A stretch of 13,501 nucleotides of DNA from Candidatus Scybalomonas excrementavium (GTDB lineage Bacteria > Bacillota > Clostridia > Lachnospirales > Lachnospiraceae): assembly GCA_017694765.1 (NCBI GenBank), contig JADIML010000211.1, forward strand, positions 1 to 13,501. The letters are read 5' to 3'. The notes beneath the pieces were generated by a model, which made no database searches, was not told the DNA's origin, and worked only from the letters and a program-made list of their open reading frames with translations. Shown here one piece after another: positions 1-7,363 of this stretch (position 1 is its first letter; every line of letters begins with the position of its first letter). A program made the translations under genes and the position numbers.

Positions 1-962
1 GCATCAGCTACAATTGGAATATCCACTGTCACTGTTCTTGAAATAGATGCGGTATCAATATCGATATGTATAATCTTAGCATTTGGAGCAAAATTACTGA
101 CACTTCCTGTTGTACGATCACTAAATCTAGCTCCAATGGCAAAAATAAGATCACATTCTTCCAATACCATATTAGCAGCATAACATCCATGCATTCCTCC
201 ATTTCCAATATAAAGTTCATGCTTCGTTGGTAATGCCCCCATTCCCATAATAGTTGTAATAACTGGCACTTTCGTTTTTTCCACTACTTTTTGTAAAATT
301 TCTTCTGCTTTCGAAAGAATGACACCTCCACCAATTAAAAAAACAGGTCGTTGTGCTTTCTTCAATTCTGTAACTGCTCTCTTTAACTGCCCGATATGAA
401 CACTTACATTTGGTTTATAACTGCGAATATCTACCTTTTTTGGAAAATGTTCTTCTCTTATTTCTTTCATGACATCTGCTGGTAAATCTACCACAACTGG
501 TCCTGGTCTTCCTGTCGTTGCAATATAAAAAGCCTCTTTTAAAATTCTTGGAAACATATCTCTATCTTTTACAAGAACACTGTGTTTCGTGACACTTCTT
601 GTAATTCCTACAATGTCGACTTCTTGAAAGGCATCATTTCCAATTTGCTCTCTTGGCACTTGCCCCGTAAAACAAACTAATGGCACACTATCATAAAATG
701 CCGTTGCTAAACTTGTCACAATATTCGTTGCACCCGGACCACTTGTTACAATACAAACGCCTGGTTTCCCTGTTGTTCTTGCATATCCATCGGCAGCATG
801 AACAAGCGCCTGTTCATGTCTCCCTAAAATCAACTTCATATCATCTTGATGTGTTATTTCATCAAAGATATCATTGACATATCCTCCCGGATACACAAAA
901 ATAGTATCAACCCCTTCAAATTTTAATGCTTTTACAAAATGTTTTGCTCCTGTAATTTTCAT
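1..962 (-). CDS. ilvB: Acetolactate synthase large (catalytic) subunit, 5' part only
   Basis: The first 320 codons of a ThDP-dependent acetolactate synthase are visible; the gene is cut by the left edge (family length about 550), so the ThDP-diphosphate/Mg motif and any ilvN partner lie outside. It condenses two pyruvates, or pyruvate and 2-oxobutyrate, in branched-chain amino acid synthesis in the cytosol. Seen: YPGG loop near residue 24, catalytic Glu50 in GRHEQALVHAADGYA, SGPGATN at 74-80, and GNDAFQEVDIVGITR (108-122) with the conserved Phe-Gln. The central-domain segment GNGGMHGCYAANM and then GARFSDRTTG are typical of biosynthetic AHAS rather than pyruvate oxidase or the fermentative AlsS. 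The start ATG has GGAGGG six bases upstream. It stands alone behind its own promoter and an attenuator-like leader. Specificity for biosynthetic AHAS is inferred from the N-terminal half only. Confidence 0.9.
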   Translation of the reverse strand, partial: MKITGAKHFVKALKFEGVDTIFVYPGGYVNDIFDEITHQDDMKLILGRHEQALVHAADGYARTTGKPGVCIVTSGPGATNIVTSLATAFYDSVPLVCFTGQVPREQIGNDAFQEVDIVGITRSVTKHSVLVKDRDMFPRILKEAFYIATTGRPGPVVVDLPADVMKEIREEHFPKKVDIRSYKPNVSVHIGQLKRAVTELKKAQRPVFLIGGGVILSKAEEILQKVVEKTKVPVITTIMGMGALPTKHELYIGNGGMHGCYAANMVLEECDLIFAIGARFSDRTTGSVSNFAPNAKIIHIDIDTASISRTVTVDIPIVAD

Positions 963-1035
963 ATAGTACCCTCCATTTTTTAGTTTTAACTGATTCAAAT
1001 AATTCATAAAAGGAATTTTTTGTTATATGTTATAT

Positions 1036-1067
1036 AAAAAACACCCCAAGCATATGAATGCTTAGGG
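1036..1067 (-). terminator. Intrinsic terminator inside the ilvB leader (attenuator)
   Basis: On the minus strand CCCUAAGCAU (1067-1058) pairs over ten base pairs, one of them U-G, with AUGCUUGGGG (1053-1044). The loop is UCAU and the stem is followed by UGUUUUUUAU. It lies between the ilvB promoter and the ilvB ATG, in the sense orientation, so it should stop most transcripts unless something prevents folding. Confidence 0.8.
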
Positions 1068-1094
1068 CAATTTTGCAATCCGTATACCACCTAA
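1044..1094 (-). promoter_or_regulatory. T-box-like antiterminator candidate in the ilvB leader
   Basis: Just upstream of the leader terminator the minus strand reads UUAGGUGGUAUACGG (1094-1080). The core GGUGGUA matches the T-box consensus AGGGUGGNACCGCG, but the following ACCGCG part is degenerate. UUAGG (1094-1090) can pair with CCUAA (1066-1062), which is the 5' arm of the terminator, so a mutually exclusive antiterminator is possible. Against a functional T-box: the mapped promoter leaves only about 40 nt before this motif, too little for a normal specifier stem I. It may be a degenerate T-box or an unrelated attenuator. Confidence 0.35.
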
Positions 1095-1137
1095 TATTCC
1101 TTATTACTGCATTTATTTCCCAGTTGAAATTGATACT

Positions 1138-1166
1138 ATTCTACTGTATGAAAGTGTCAATGTCAA
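1138..1166 (-). promoter_or_regulatory. SigA-type promoter of ilvB
   Basis: On the minus strand TTGACA (1166-1161), a 17-base spacer and TAGAAT (1143-1138) make a near-consensus promoter. It lies directly after the pyrI terminator. Transcription would start near 1131, giving a leader of about 170 nt ahead of ilvB. Confidence 0.8.
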
Positions 1167-1172
1167 GCAAAA

Positions 1173-1225
1173 CAAAAAAAGAAAGCGATTATTCCATTTC
1201 TTTTCGCATGGAAATAATCACTCTC
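1173..1225 (-). terminator. Terminator of the pyrBI operon
   Basis: A 17-base-pair stem with a single bulged U (minus strand 1225-1208 with 1197-1181) has a loop of about ten bases and a run of seven U. It begins about 20 bases after the pyrI stop codon and abuts the ilvB promoter. Confidence 0.9.
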
Positions 1226-1246
1226 TTTTCTATCTATTCTTTTTAT

Positions 1247-1672
1247 TTATTCTTTTCCATTTACGCCTGCTTCACAGTAAACACAGCGATAAACTCTATT
1301 TTCTCTATCCACTAACTTAAAAACATGATCGATTTCTTGTTCAATGGATGTGATACATCTTGGATTTTTACATTTCACAACATTCGTAATTTTCTCTGGA
1401 AGCGCTAATTTTGTCTTTTCTACAATCTTCCCATCACGAATCACACAAACCGTTACATCTGGATCGATATAACCTAATACATCGAGATCAATATCAAAAC
1501 TATCATCAATTTTAATAATATCTTTTTTGCCCATTTTTTCACTTTTTACATTTTTAATAATAGCAATGCTACAATCTAACTCTTGTAAGCCAAGATGATG
1601 ATAAATTTCCATACTATTTCCAGCTTTAATATGATCTAATACAATTCCATTACTAATGCTATCAATTTTCAT
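1247..1672 (-). CDS. pyrI: Aspartate carbamoyltransferase regulatory subunit
   Basis: PyrI binds nucleotide effectors (CTP, ATP in studied enzymes) and docks on PyrB through a zinc domain, setting allosteric control of pyrimidine synthesis. The 141-residue product is slightly shorter than the E. coli protein (153). It has an N-terminal allosteric domain (about 1-95; VLDHIKAG at 11-18) and a C-terminal zinc domain with all four ligands: Cys101-x4-Cys106 and Cys130-x2-Cys133. A GTG six bases upstream is in frame, but AGGAG lies nine bases before the ATG at 1672 and only three before the GTG, so I choose the ATG. The gene overlaps the end of pyrB by 11 bases, consistent with translational coupling and stoichiometric assembly. 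Confidence 0.95.
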   Translation of the reverse strand: MKIDSISNGIVLDHIKAGNSMEIYHHLGLQELDCSIAIIKNVKSEKMGKKDIIKIDDSFDIDLDVLGYIDPDVTVCVIRDGKIVEKTKLALPEKITNVVKCKNPRCITSIEQEIDHVFKLVDRENRVYRCVYCEAGVNGKE

Positions 1673-2588
1673 CTGCACTCACTCCTAACAATTCCATAAT
1701 TAATGCCATTCTAATATATTTTCCGTTTAGTGCCTGACGGAAATAGCAAGCACGTGGATCATCATCTACTTTTACAGAAATTTCATTCACTCTAGGAAGT
1801 GGATGAAGAATGGAAAGATCTTTCTTTGCAGTTGTAAGTTTGTCCATATCAAGAATATATGTGTCTTTTAAACGAATATAGTCTGCCTCATTAAAGAAAC
1901 GCTCTCTTTGAACACGTGTCATATAAAGAACATCAAGTTCTGGCATAACTTCTTCCATCGTACGAACTTGACGGAATGGAATACCATTTTTTTCAAATAC
2001 ATCTTTCTTAATATATTCTGGAATTTCTAATTCCTCAGGAGAAATCATAATAAATGTGATATTTTCATAACGAGTTAACGCCTTGATCAAAGAATGTACA
2101 GTACGTCCAAACTTTAAGTCACCACAAAAACCAACTGTTAAATTATTAAGTCTTCCTTTTTCTCTATGAATGGTTAATAAATCTGTTAATGTCTGAGTTG
2201 GATGATTATGTCCACCATCACCAGCATTGATAATTGGTACATTTGCATACTGAACAGCAACAGTTGGAGCTCCTTCTTTTGGATGTCTCATTGCAATAAT
2301 ATCTGCATAACAACCAACTGTGCGGATAGTATCTGCTACACTCTCTCCTTTTGCTGCTGAAGAAGAATTGGCAGAAGAAAAACCAAGTACGTTACCACCT
2401 AATTCCATCATAGCTGCTTCAAAGCTTAAACGAGTTCTTGTACTTGGTTCAAAAAATAAAGTTGCAAGTTTTTTGTATTTGCATACATCTCTGTATTTTA
2501 CAGGGTTAGCAATAATATCATCTGCCACTTCTAACAAATGATCAATTTCCTGTACACTTAAATCCATTGGATCGATTAAATGTCTCAT
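1662..2588 (-). CDS. pyrB: Aspartate carbamoyltransferase catalytic subunit
   Basis: PyrB joins carbamoyl phosphate and aspartate to make N-carbamoylaspartate, the first committed step of pyrimidine synthesis. The 308-residue product has the carbamoyl-phosphate loop FFEPSTRTRLSFE (Ser49-Thr50-Arg51-Thr52), the 80s-loop Lys80 in SSSAAKGES, Arg101 in AMRHPKEG, His129 in GDGGHNHPTQT, and HPLPRVNEI in the aspartate domain, so it looks fully active. An in-frame ATG 29 codons upstream is rejected: it lies upstream of the promoter -35 box. ATG 2588 instead follows AGGAGG by five to six bases and begins with the usual MRHLID-type N-terminus. With pyrI directly downstream, the enzyme is predicted to be the regulated class B form. 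Confidence 0.97.
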   Translation of the reverse strand: MRHLIDPMDLSVQEIDHLLEVADDIIANPVKYRDVCKYKKLATLFFEPSTRTRLSFEAAMMELGGNVLGFSSANSSSAAKGESVADTIRTVGCYADIIAMRHPKEGAPTVAVQYANVPIINAGDGGHNHPTQTLTDLLTIHREKGRLNNLTVGFCGDLKFGRTVHSLIKALTRYENITFIMISPEELEIPEYIKKDVFEKNGIPFRQVRTMEEVMPELDVLYMTRVQRERFFNEADYIRLKDTYILDMDKLTTAKKDLSILHPLPRVNEISVKVDDDPRACYFRQALNGKYIRMALIMELLGVSADEN

Positions 2589-2625
2589 TATAAACCTCCT
2601 AATCGAATAATTTTTTCTTCCTATA

Positions 2626-2654
2626 ATTGTAATTATTATCGTTCTACTTGTCAA
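2626..2654 (-). promoter_or_regulatory. SigA-type promoter of pyrBI
   Basis: TTGACA (2654-2649), a 17-base spacer and TACAAT (2631-2626) on the minus strand. Transcription would begin near 2619, leaving a leader of only about 30 nt. I see no room for a PyrR-type or pyrBI-type attenuator, so control would have to be at initiation or allosteric. Confidence 0.8.
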
Positions 2655-2744
2655 CGAATTTTTCTTTTTTTTCAAAAGTTTTCATAATTTTAACATATTT
2701 ATACAAAATGGATGTTCTTTCGTCTAAAGTAACGATTTTTAAAA

Positions 2745-2803
2745 CAAAATGTACCTTGCATATTTTTTACAACTTTGGCAATTTATAAGCAAGATACATT
2801 TTG
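2745..2803 (-). terminator. Inverted repeat after csoR, probable terminator
   Basis: A 15-base-pair stem with one G-U pair (minus strand 2803-2789 with 2759-2745) encloses an AT-rich 29-base loop and is followed by only four U (UUUUAAAA). It begins 10 bases after the csoR stop. The long loop and short U run make it an imperfect terminator; a protein-binding palindrome is the alternative. Confidence 0.5.
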
Positions 2804-2813
2804 CATATTACAT

Positions 2814-3119
2814 TTATTTCATTAACTTTTGAATCAATTTACAAAGCTCATCGACTACTTCTTCATTTCCAGATTGAATTTCTTCTACAACACATGTCTT
2901 AATATGACTCGATAATAATACTTTATTAAAGCTATTAAGTGCAGATTGAATCGCACTTACTTGAGTTAGAATATCGACACAGTATCTATCTTCTCCAACC
3001 ATAGATTTAATTCCTCTTACTTGTCCTTCAATGCGACTAAGACGGTTCATCAAATCTCTTGTTTCTTTCTCATCTCTTTGCTTCTTTTTACAATTGGAAC
3101 ATTCATGTTGACAGTTCAT
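2814..3119 (-). CDS. CsoR/FrmR-family metal- or thiol-sensing repressor
   Basis: A 101-residue all-helical DUF156/CsoR-family transcription repressor. Seen: LMNRLSRIEGQVRGIKSM (about 23-40), Cys47 in DRYCVDIL, and His72 with Cys76 in SSHIKTC. This Cys-His-Cys set is the Cu(I) triad of CsoR and argues against CstR (no His) and RcnR (His-rich set). An extra N-terminal segment holds Cys3, His5, Cys7 and Cys10, which could bind metal or react with thiol oxidants. The ribosome site is AAGGTGG six bases before ATG. It is the last gene of the HAD-cmpB-apt-csoR operon, 18 bases after apt, with no copper ATPase or chaperone in the window, so its target operator is not visible here. Copper is the favoured ligand by family only. 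Confidence 0.85.
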   Translation of the reverse strand: MNCQHECSNCKKKQRDEKETRDLMNRLSRIEGQVRGIKSMVGEDRYCVDILTQVSAIQSALNSFNKVLLSSHIKTCVVEEIQSGNEEVVDELCKLIQKLMK

Positions 3120-3137
3120 GTCCTCCCACCTTACCTT

Positions 3138-3665
3138 TTATTTTCCTTCATAAATAATAACCGAATCTACATCATATTTTTTTAATTTTTCTCTTCCATT
3201 TAATCCTGCTAGTTCCATTAAAAAGATGATTTTAACAACTTCTCCACCTAGTTCTTCTACTAGCTGAGCTGCTGCTTCAATCGTTCCACCTGTGGCAATT
3301 AAGTCATCTACAAGAACAACTTTTTGTCCTGGTAAAATTGCATCCTTATGAATTTCAATTACAGATTTATCTCCATATTCTAATTCATATTCTTTCGAAA
3401 CTGTTTCACATGGAAATTTCCCTTTCTTTCTAACTGGAATAAATCCCTTATCTAATTGATAAGCAAGTGGCATACCTAAAATAAATCCTCTTGACTCTGT
3501 TCCAGCAATTAAATCAAATTCTATGTCTTTTAGCAAGTCACTCATACTATCAATTGCTAATTTTAATCCTTCTTTATCCTTTAAAACGGTAGTAATATCA
3601 CGAAAGATAATTCCCTCCTCTGGAAAATTCTCAATGCTTCTTACATAATCTTCTACTTTTTTCAT
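3138..3665 (-). CDS. apt: Adenine phosphoribosyltransferase
   Basis: Apt salvages adenine with PRPP to give AMP and pyrophosphate in the cytosol. The 175-residue product is normal for the family. It has the N-terminal FPEEGIIFRDITTVL segment that contacts the substrate, AGTESRGFILG (54-64), the flexible loop region RKKGKFP, and the PRPP-binding signature VVLVDDLIATGGT (116-128). The start is one base after the stop of the preceding gene and its GAGAGG ribosome site is inside that gene, so translation is probably coupled. In many Clostridia apt lies just after recJ; here two genes and a new promoter intervene. Confidence 0.96.
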   Translation of the reverse strand: MKKVEDYVRSIENFPEEGIIFRDITTVLKDKEGLKLAIDSMSDLLKDIEFDLIAGTESRGFILGMPLAYQLDKGFIPVRKKGKFPCETVSKEYELEYGDKSVIEIHKDAILPGQKVVLVDDLIATGGTIEAAAQLVEELGGEVVKIIFLMELAGLNGREKLKKYDVDSVIIYEGK

Positions 3666-3666
3666 T

Positions 3667-4605
3667 TTATTTTTCCTCTCGTCGTTTATTTTTTTCCTTT
3701 AATTTCTCTTCTATTGTTACTTTTACTTCTTCAAAAGTCCCTTTTAAAGAAATAGAATTGGCTCTTGGATATTTGTGTAAAAAGTTGATTCCCTTTGTTC
3801 CAATATGTTTCAACATCTCTGCCTTTTCGCTCTGTAATGCTTTCATGCGTTTTGCGATTTCTGTTACTCGTTTTCCTTGTATCGTTTGTAATTGCTCTAA
3901 AATTTCTTGATGATTAAATTCTTCTGGTATCTTCTCTTTTATTGTATCCAATATCTCTGAAGAACGCTCTTTCATATTCTCTAATAAGAAAACAGATTTT
4001 TCTTTTAAATTATCAACTGTGTCTTCTTTCAATATGGTAGCCAATACTGCCAATTCTAAACGCATCTTTTGTACTTGCTTTAATAGATTTGCAAGGTCAA
4101 GAGCAGATTTTATAGAATCATAGAAATCAACTCCAAATACAATCGTAATAACTACCACGATTCCAAATGCTATATTTTTCGGAATTTCTAGTATGATTTT
4201 TTCTACATTTCCATGCACAACATATGTCATAAAAATAGAAAGTACACCCCAGAATAAAGAACTTACGAAACAAATGTGCCCATTCAAATTCATAAATCGA
4301 TTACTATAATCCCAGTAACGAACCTTTAGTATCTTTTCCATTGCATAACCTGTTATATATTCCAGTAAAGTTGCGCCTATCATTCCAAAGAAATAAACAA
4401 GTAATACATGTTCTTTCACAGGAATTGTACAGATCAAAACCATAATCGCACCACTTCCATAAATTGGAAGCATAGGTCCATGTAAAAACCCACGATTTAC
4501 AAGCCTTTTTTGCTTAAAAGAAACAATGCTAGATTCAATACACCACCCTAAAAAACAATAACAATAGAAAAATAAAATCCACTGTACGAATGTATATGGA
4601 TACAT
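3667..4605 (-). CDS. CmpB-family (PF06541-like) membrane protein with long cytoplasmic tail
   Basis: A 312-residue protein of the family annotated as putative ABC-transporter type IV / CmpB; actual transport function is unproven for this family. The N-terminal half has about five hydrophobic segments (about 5-25, 47-62, 66-86, 108-130, 144-162). Conserved family motifs are present: FLGWCIES, NRGFLHGPMLPIYG (37-50), LEYITGYAMEKIL and YWDYS...NLNGHICF. Residues 163-312 form a charged, heptad-like tail likely to be coiled coil, longer than the minimal membrane domain. The ribosome site AAGGAG overlaps the stop of the upstream HAD gene. No ATPase is encoded nearby, which argues against a classical ABC importer. 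Confidence 0.8.
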   Translation of the reverse strand: MYPYTFVQWILFFYCYCFLGWCIESSIVSFKQKRLVNRGFLHGPMLPIYGSGAIMVLICTIPVKEHVLLVYFFGMIGATLLEYITGYAMEKILKVRYWDYSNRFMNLNGHICFVSSLFWGVLSIFMTYVVHGNVEKIILEIPKNIAFGIVVVITIVFGVDFYDSIKSALDLANLLKQVQKMRLELAVLATILKEDTVDNLKEKSVFLLENMKERSSEILDTIKEKIPEEFNHQEILEQLQTIQGKRVTEIAKRMKALQSEKAEMLKHIGTKGINFLHKYPRANSISLKGTFEEVKVTIEEKLKEKNKRREEK

Positions 4606-4617
4606 CTTTTTCTCTCC

Positions 4618-5454
4618 TTATTCTTCTTTTAGAACGAACTGTTCTACTGCATAAGCAACTCCATCTTCTTCATTTGTTTTCGTAACAAAATCTGCAATTT
4701 CTTTAATTTCATCAATAGCATTTCCCATAGCAACTCCAAGTCCTGCCATTTTGATCATTTCAAAATCATTATTGCTATCTCCACAAACCATAATTTCTTC
4801 TCTTGAAATTCCAAGTGTTTTGGCAAATGCGACAAGTGCATTTCCTTTTGTTGCTGTTTTACTATTTAATTCAAGATTATTATCCATAGAAGAAGTCACG
4901 GTTAAATTTTTGTTTTTCTTCAAATATTCATATGCTACTTCTCGCTGGGACAAATCATGAAAAACAATATTTATCTTTTCTATCTTATCTGGATGAGATT
5001 GTATAAATGCCTTTAAATCATCTACTGGTATTCTACTTTTTAAGAGCATTTCTTTTTGAGTGATACTTTCGATATAGTGATCAATATTATGAAGACGCTC
5101 TCTTTGGGAATAAGCATGACCACCCATATAAACATCTGGAAGTGCATCCAATGTAAATCCATATTCCAAAGCATCAATCGCTGTCTTACAATCTAAATAA
5201 TCGGAGTACAAAACTGTTCCTGATGGATATTCGACAACTGCTGCTCCATTTACTGTTAAAGCGTAAGAAATTCCTTCTATTGTTCCAACTTCTTTTGGAA
5301 TAGCAGCTATCCCTCTTCCAGTTGCTGGCATAACAATAACTCCTTGTTTCATCGCTTTCTTTAAAACTTCTTTTGTATGCTCTGTTATCGTTTTTTGATT
5401 GGTTAATAAAGTTCCATCTAAATCCAATGCGATTAACTTAATTTTTTGTCTCAT
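4618..5454 (-). CDS. Cof-type HAD-IIB hydrolase (sugar- or nucleotide-phosphate phosphatase)
   Basis: A cytosolic Mg-dependent phosphatase of the HAD superfamily, subclass IIB, 278 residues. Motif I is LDLDGTLL with nucleophile Asp11 and acid Asp13. Motif II is the Thr of ATGRG (about 44-48), motif III is Lys203 in TATKGNAL, and motif IV is CGDSNNDFEMI with Asp226 and Asp230, followed by GLGVAMGNA. The C2B cap lies between about 80 and 195. All catalytic residues are present. The substrate cannot be read from sequence; relatives dephosphorylate sugar phosphates, FMN or pyridoxal phosphate. It is the first gene of the operon, with GGAGG five bases before ATG. Confidence 0.92.
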   Translation of the reverse strand: MRQKIKLIALDLDGTLLTNQKTITEHTKEVLKKAMKQGVIVMPATGRGIAAIPKEVGTIEGISYALTVNGAAVVEYPSGTVLYSDYLDCKTAIDALEYGFTLDALPDVYMGGHAYSQRERLHNIDHYIESITQKEMLLKSRIPVDDLKAFIQSHPDKIEKINIVFHDLSQREVAYEYLKKNKNLTVTSSMDNNLELNSKTATKGNALVAFAKTLGISREEIMVCGDSNNDFEMIKMAGLGVAMGNAIDEIKEIADFVTKTNEEDGVAYAVEQFVLKEE

Positions 5455-5497
5455 CGTTTCCTCCTTAACCTTATCTCATCCTACTTGATCCTATTTT

Positions 5498-5526
5498 ATT
5501 CTACACACAAACGATAGGATTGGCAA
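5498..5526 (-). promoter_or_regulatory. SigA-type promoter of the HAD-cmpB-apt-csoR operon
   Basis: TTGCCA (5526-5521), a 17-base spacer and TAGAAT (5503-5498) on the minus strand, with transcription expected near 5491. The -35 box sits inside the loop of the inverted repeat at 5512-5536. Confidence 0.75.
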
Positions 5527-5536
5527 CTCCTAATCG
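5512..5536 (-). terminator. Inverted repeat after recJ overlapping the next promoter
   Basis: Minus-strand CGAUUAGGA (5536-5528) pairs with UCCUAUCG (5519-5512), with one bulged U and an eight-base loop, followed by the weak tail UUUGUGUG. It may terminate recJ transcripts, or be an operator, since it straddles the -35 box of the HAD operon. Confidence 0.4.
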
Positions 5537-5548
5537 ATTTTCCTCTTT

Positions 5549-7333
5549 TTAGCAAAACTGATAATGCTGTATGAATATTTGTAATGTTCTATTTCCACCA
5601 AACTCGTTAATAGAAGGGTAGTATGTCATATTCATTGTAATCTTATTATTACGGCCTTGTAGCAAATAATCAAGCTGTTTTTGCCCATATTTACTTTTTA
5701 TTTTTTCCATAAAAACATCAATATTTCCAAAATACAAAGCCTCTATCTGGTGCTTATCTTCACTTTCTAACAAAAATTTCAATACATTTCTATTTTTTCC
5801 AAGAACCTTTGCCATAAGAAGATGCACTTGTTTTTGTGCAAAAAGTGGCTTATTATTTCCTTTTCCAAAAGGCTCTAATAAGTCAAGTTGTTCAACCAAT
5901 GACTCATTAATATAACAAATTGGCATTGGCACATCAATGACTACTTTTTCGACTAAGTCCTCATCCGTTAATGTTGTATTCTGATTTAACATTTTACGAA
6001 AGGCTTCTAAATTTTCTTTTGGAAGAGATAAACCTGCTGCCATTGGATGCCCTCCAAACTTACTCAATAGCGTTTTACATTTACTTAGTTCTTCATACAT
6101 GGAATAGGCTTCTATGGAACGTCCCGAACCCTTTAACCCTTCTTCTGCATTGGTTAAAACAAATACTGGTTTTGCAAATGTTTCTCTTACTCTTCCAGCA
6201 ATAATACCTGCTAAGCTCTCATGGCAATCTGGTAAATAAATAACAAGAACTTTATCATGAAGTAGACTGGTCGTTTCCACTTGTTCAATCGCCTTTCTTA
6301 CTCCTTGTTCTGTCATATCTTTTCTCGCATCATTTAACTCTTTTACCTCTTTTGCCATTCGATTAGCAATTTGTCTATCTTCTTCTAATAATAACTGTAG
6401 ACCTCGTTTGGCTGTATCAAGACGTCCACTTGCATTTAAACAAGGTCCAATTACAAATCCTAAATGATAAGCTGATAATGTTTTTTCTTCCAAATGGTTT
6501 GCCTGAATCAAAGCTTGAAGACCAATATTTTTCGTCTGATTCAATCGCTTTAATCCTTCTTTTACTAAAATTCGATTTTCTCCTTGTAAGTCTACCACAT
6601 CACAAACAGTTGCAATGGCACTAAATTCAATCAATTCTTTGATTCGCTCTTCGATTCCAAATGCTTTATATAAACTTTGAATCAATTTAAAAGCAACGGT
6701 AGCTCCACATATTTTAGGAAATGGATATGGACAATCTGCCTGTTTTGGATTAATGACATAATCAGCAGGTGGTATTTTATACATTCTACTGCCATCCACC
6801 TCTTCTTCATAAGGTACATCATGATGATCCGTTACAATAACATGTAAACCAAAAGACTTGGCATAAGCGATTTGTTCATAGGCTGCAATTCCATTATCAC
6901 AAGTAACAATCGTATCAACACCTTGTTCATAGGCTTCTAATACAATTCTCTCATTAATTCCATATCCATCTTTCATGCGATCCGGTATCTCATAATCTAC
7001 ATTGGCTCCAATCGTTTGAAAACCTTTTAGCAAAATATAATTTGACATAATTCCATCTACATCATAATCAGAAATAATACGAATCTTATCTCTATTTTTA
7101 ATTTTATGAATAAGAAATGTCGTTGCTTCTTGCATATGTTTTAATTGATTTGGCTCATGTAAATAAGAAAGAGAGGGATGTAAATATTGTTTGATGTCCT
7201 CATCTGTCATAATATCCCGATTTCGGATTAATCTTGCAATCACAGGATCAATCTGAAATTGTTCTCCAATTTTATAAAAATCTGCTCGTTTACTCGATAA
7301 AACCCACTTTTCTTTTTTACGATCGTATTCCAT
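5549..7333 (-). CDS. recJ: Single-stranded-DNA-specific 5'-3' exonuclease RecJ
   Basis: RecJ degrades single-stranded DNA 5' to 3' in recombination and mismatch/base-excision repair. The 594-residue protein has the DHH phosphoesterase motifs in order: SDYDVDG (Asp89, Asp91, Asp93), CDNGIA (Asp146), VTDHHDVP (Asp169-His170-His171) and ATVCDVVDL (Asp245, Asp248). These are followed by INPKQADCPYPF, GPCLNASGRLDTA, and the DHHA1 domain with GSGRS (402-406) and GGHPMAAG (427-434). The remaining C-terminal part fits the OB-fold. All metal ligands are intact. AGGAAA precedes ATG. I see no convincing promoter between it and scfB, so it may depend on read-through of the terminator at 7364-7421. Confidence 0.97.
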   Translation of the reverse strand: MEYDRKKEKWVLSSKRADFYKIGEQFQIDPVIARLIRNRDIMTDEDIKQYLHPSLSYLHEPNQLKHMQEATTFLIHKIKNRDKIRIISDYDVDGIMSNYILLKGFQTIGANVDYEIPDRMKDGYGINERIVLEAYEQGVDTIVTCDNGIAAYEQIAYAKSFGLHVIVTDHHDVPYEEEVDGSRMYKIPPADYVINPKQADCPYPFPKICGATVAFKLIQSLYKAFGIEERIKELIEFSAIATVCDVVDLQGENRILVKEGLKRLNQTKNIGLQALIQANHLEEKTLSAYHLGFVIGPCLNASGRLDTAKRGLQLLLEEDRQIANRMAKEVKELNDARKDMTEQGVRKAIEQVETTSLLHDKVLVIYLPDCHESLAGIIAGRVRETFAKPVFVLTNAEEGLKGSGRSIEAYSMYEELSKCKTLLSKFGGHPMAAGLSLPKENLEAFRKMLNQNTTLTDEDLVEKVVIDVPMPICYINESLVEQLDLLEPFGKGNNKPLFAQKQVHLLMAKVLGKNRNVLKFLLESEDKHQIEALYFGNIDVFMEKIKSKYGQKQLDYLLQGRNNKITMNMTYYPSINEFGGNRTLQIFIQHYQFC

Positions 7334-7363
7334 AACTTTTTCCTATCTTTTATACAATATAAA

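Noticed and set aside
1004..1078. A 24-codon TTG-start frame in the ilvB leader, running through the terminator, after AGGTGG
   Set aside because: It has a spaced ribosome-site-like motif, but it contains no run of Leu, Ile or Val codons as an ilv leader peptide should, starts with TTG, and overlaps the terminator and T-box-like motif, which explain the sequence better.
1058..1315. Plus-strand open frame of 85 codons over the ilvB leader and pyrI end
   Set aside because: No ribosome site, low-complexity hydrophobic content, and it lies antisense across a terminator and the end of pyrI.
2589..2675. N-terminal extension of PyrB by 29 residues from an upstream ATG
   Set aside because: The ATG precedes the -35 box of the promoter, lacks homology to PyrB, and the AGGAGG site favours ATG 2588.
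3667..4605. Assignment of the CmpB-family protein as a true ABC transporter permease
   Set aside because: The family name suggests it, but there is no ATP-binding subunit or substrate-binding protein in the operon, so only a membrane-protein call is supported.
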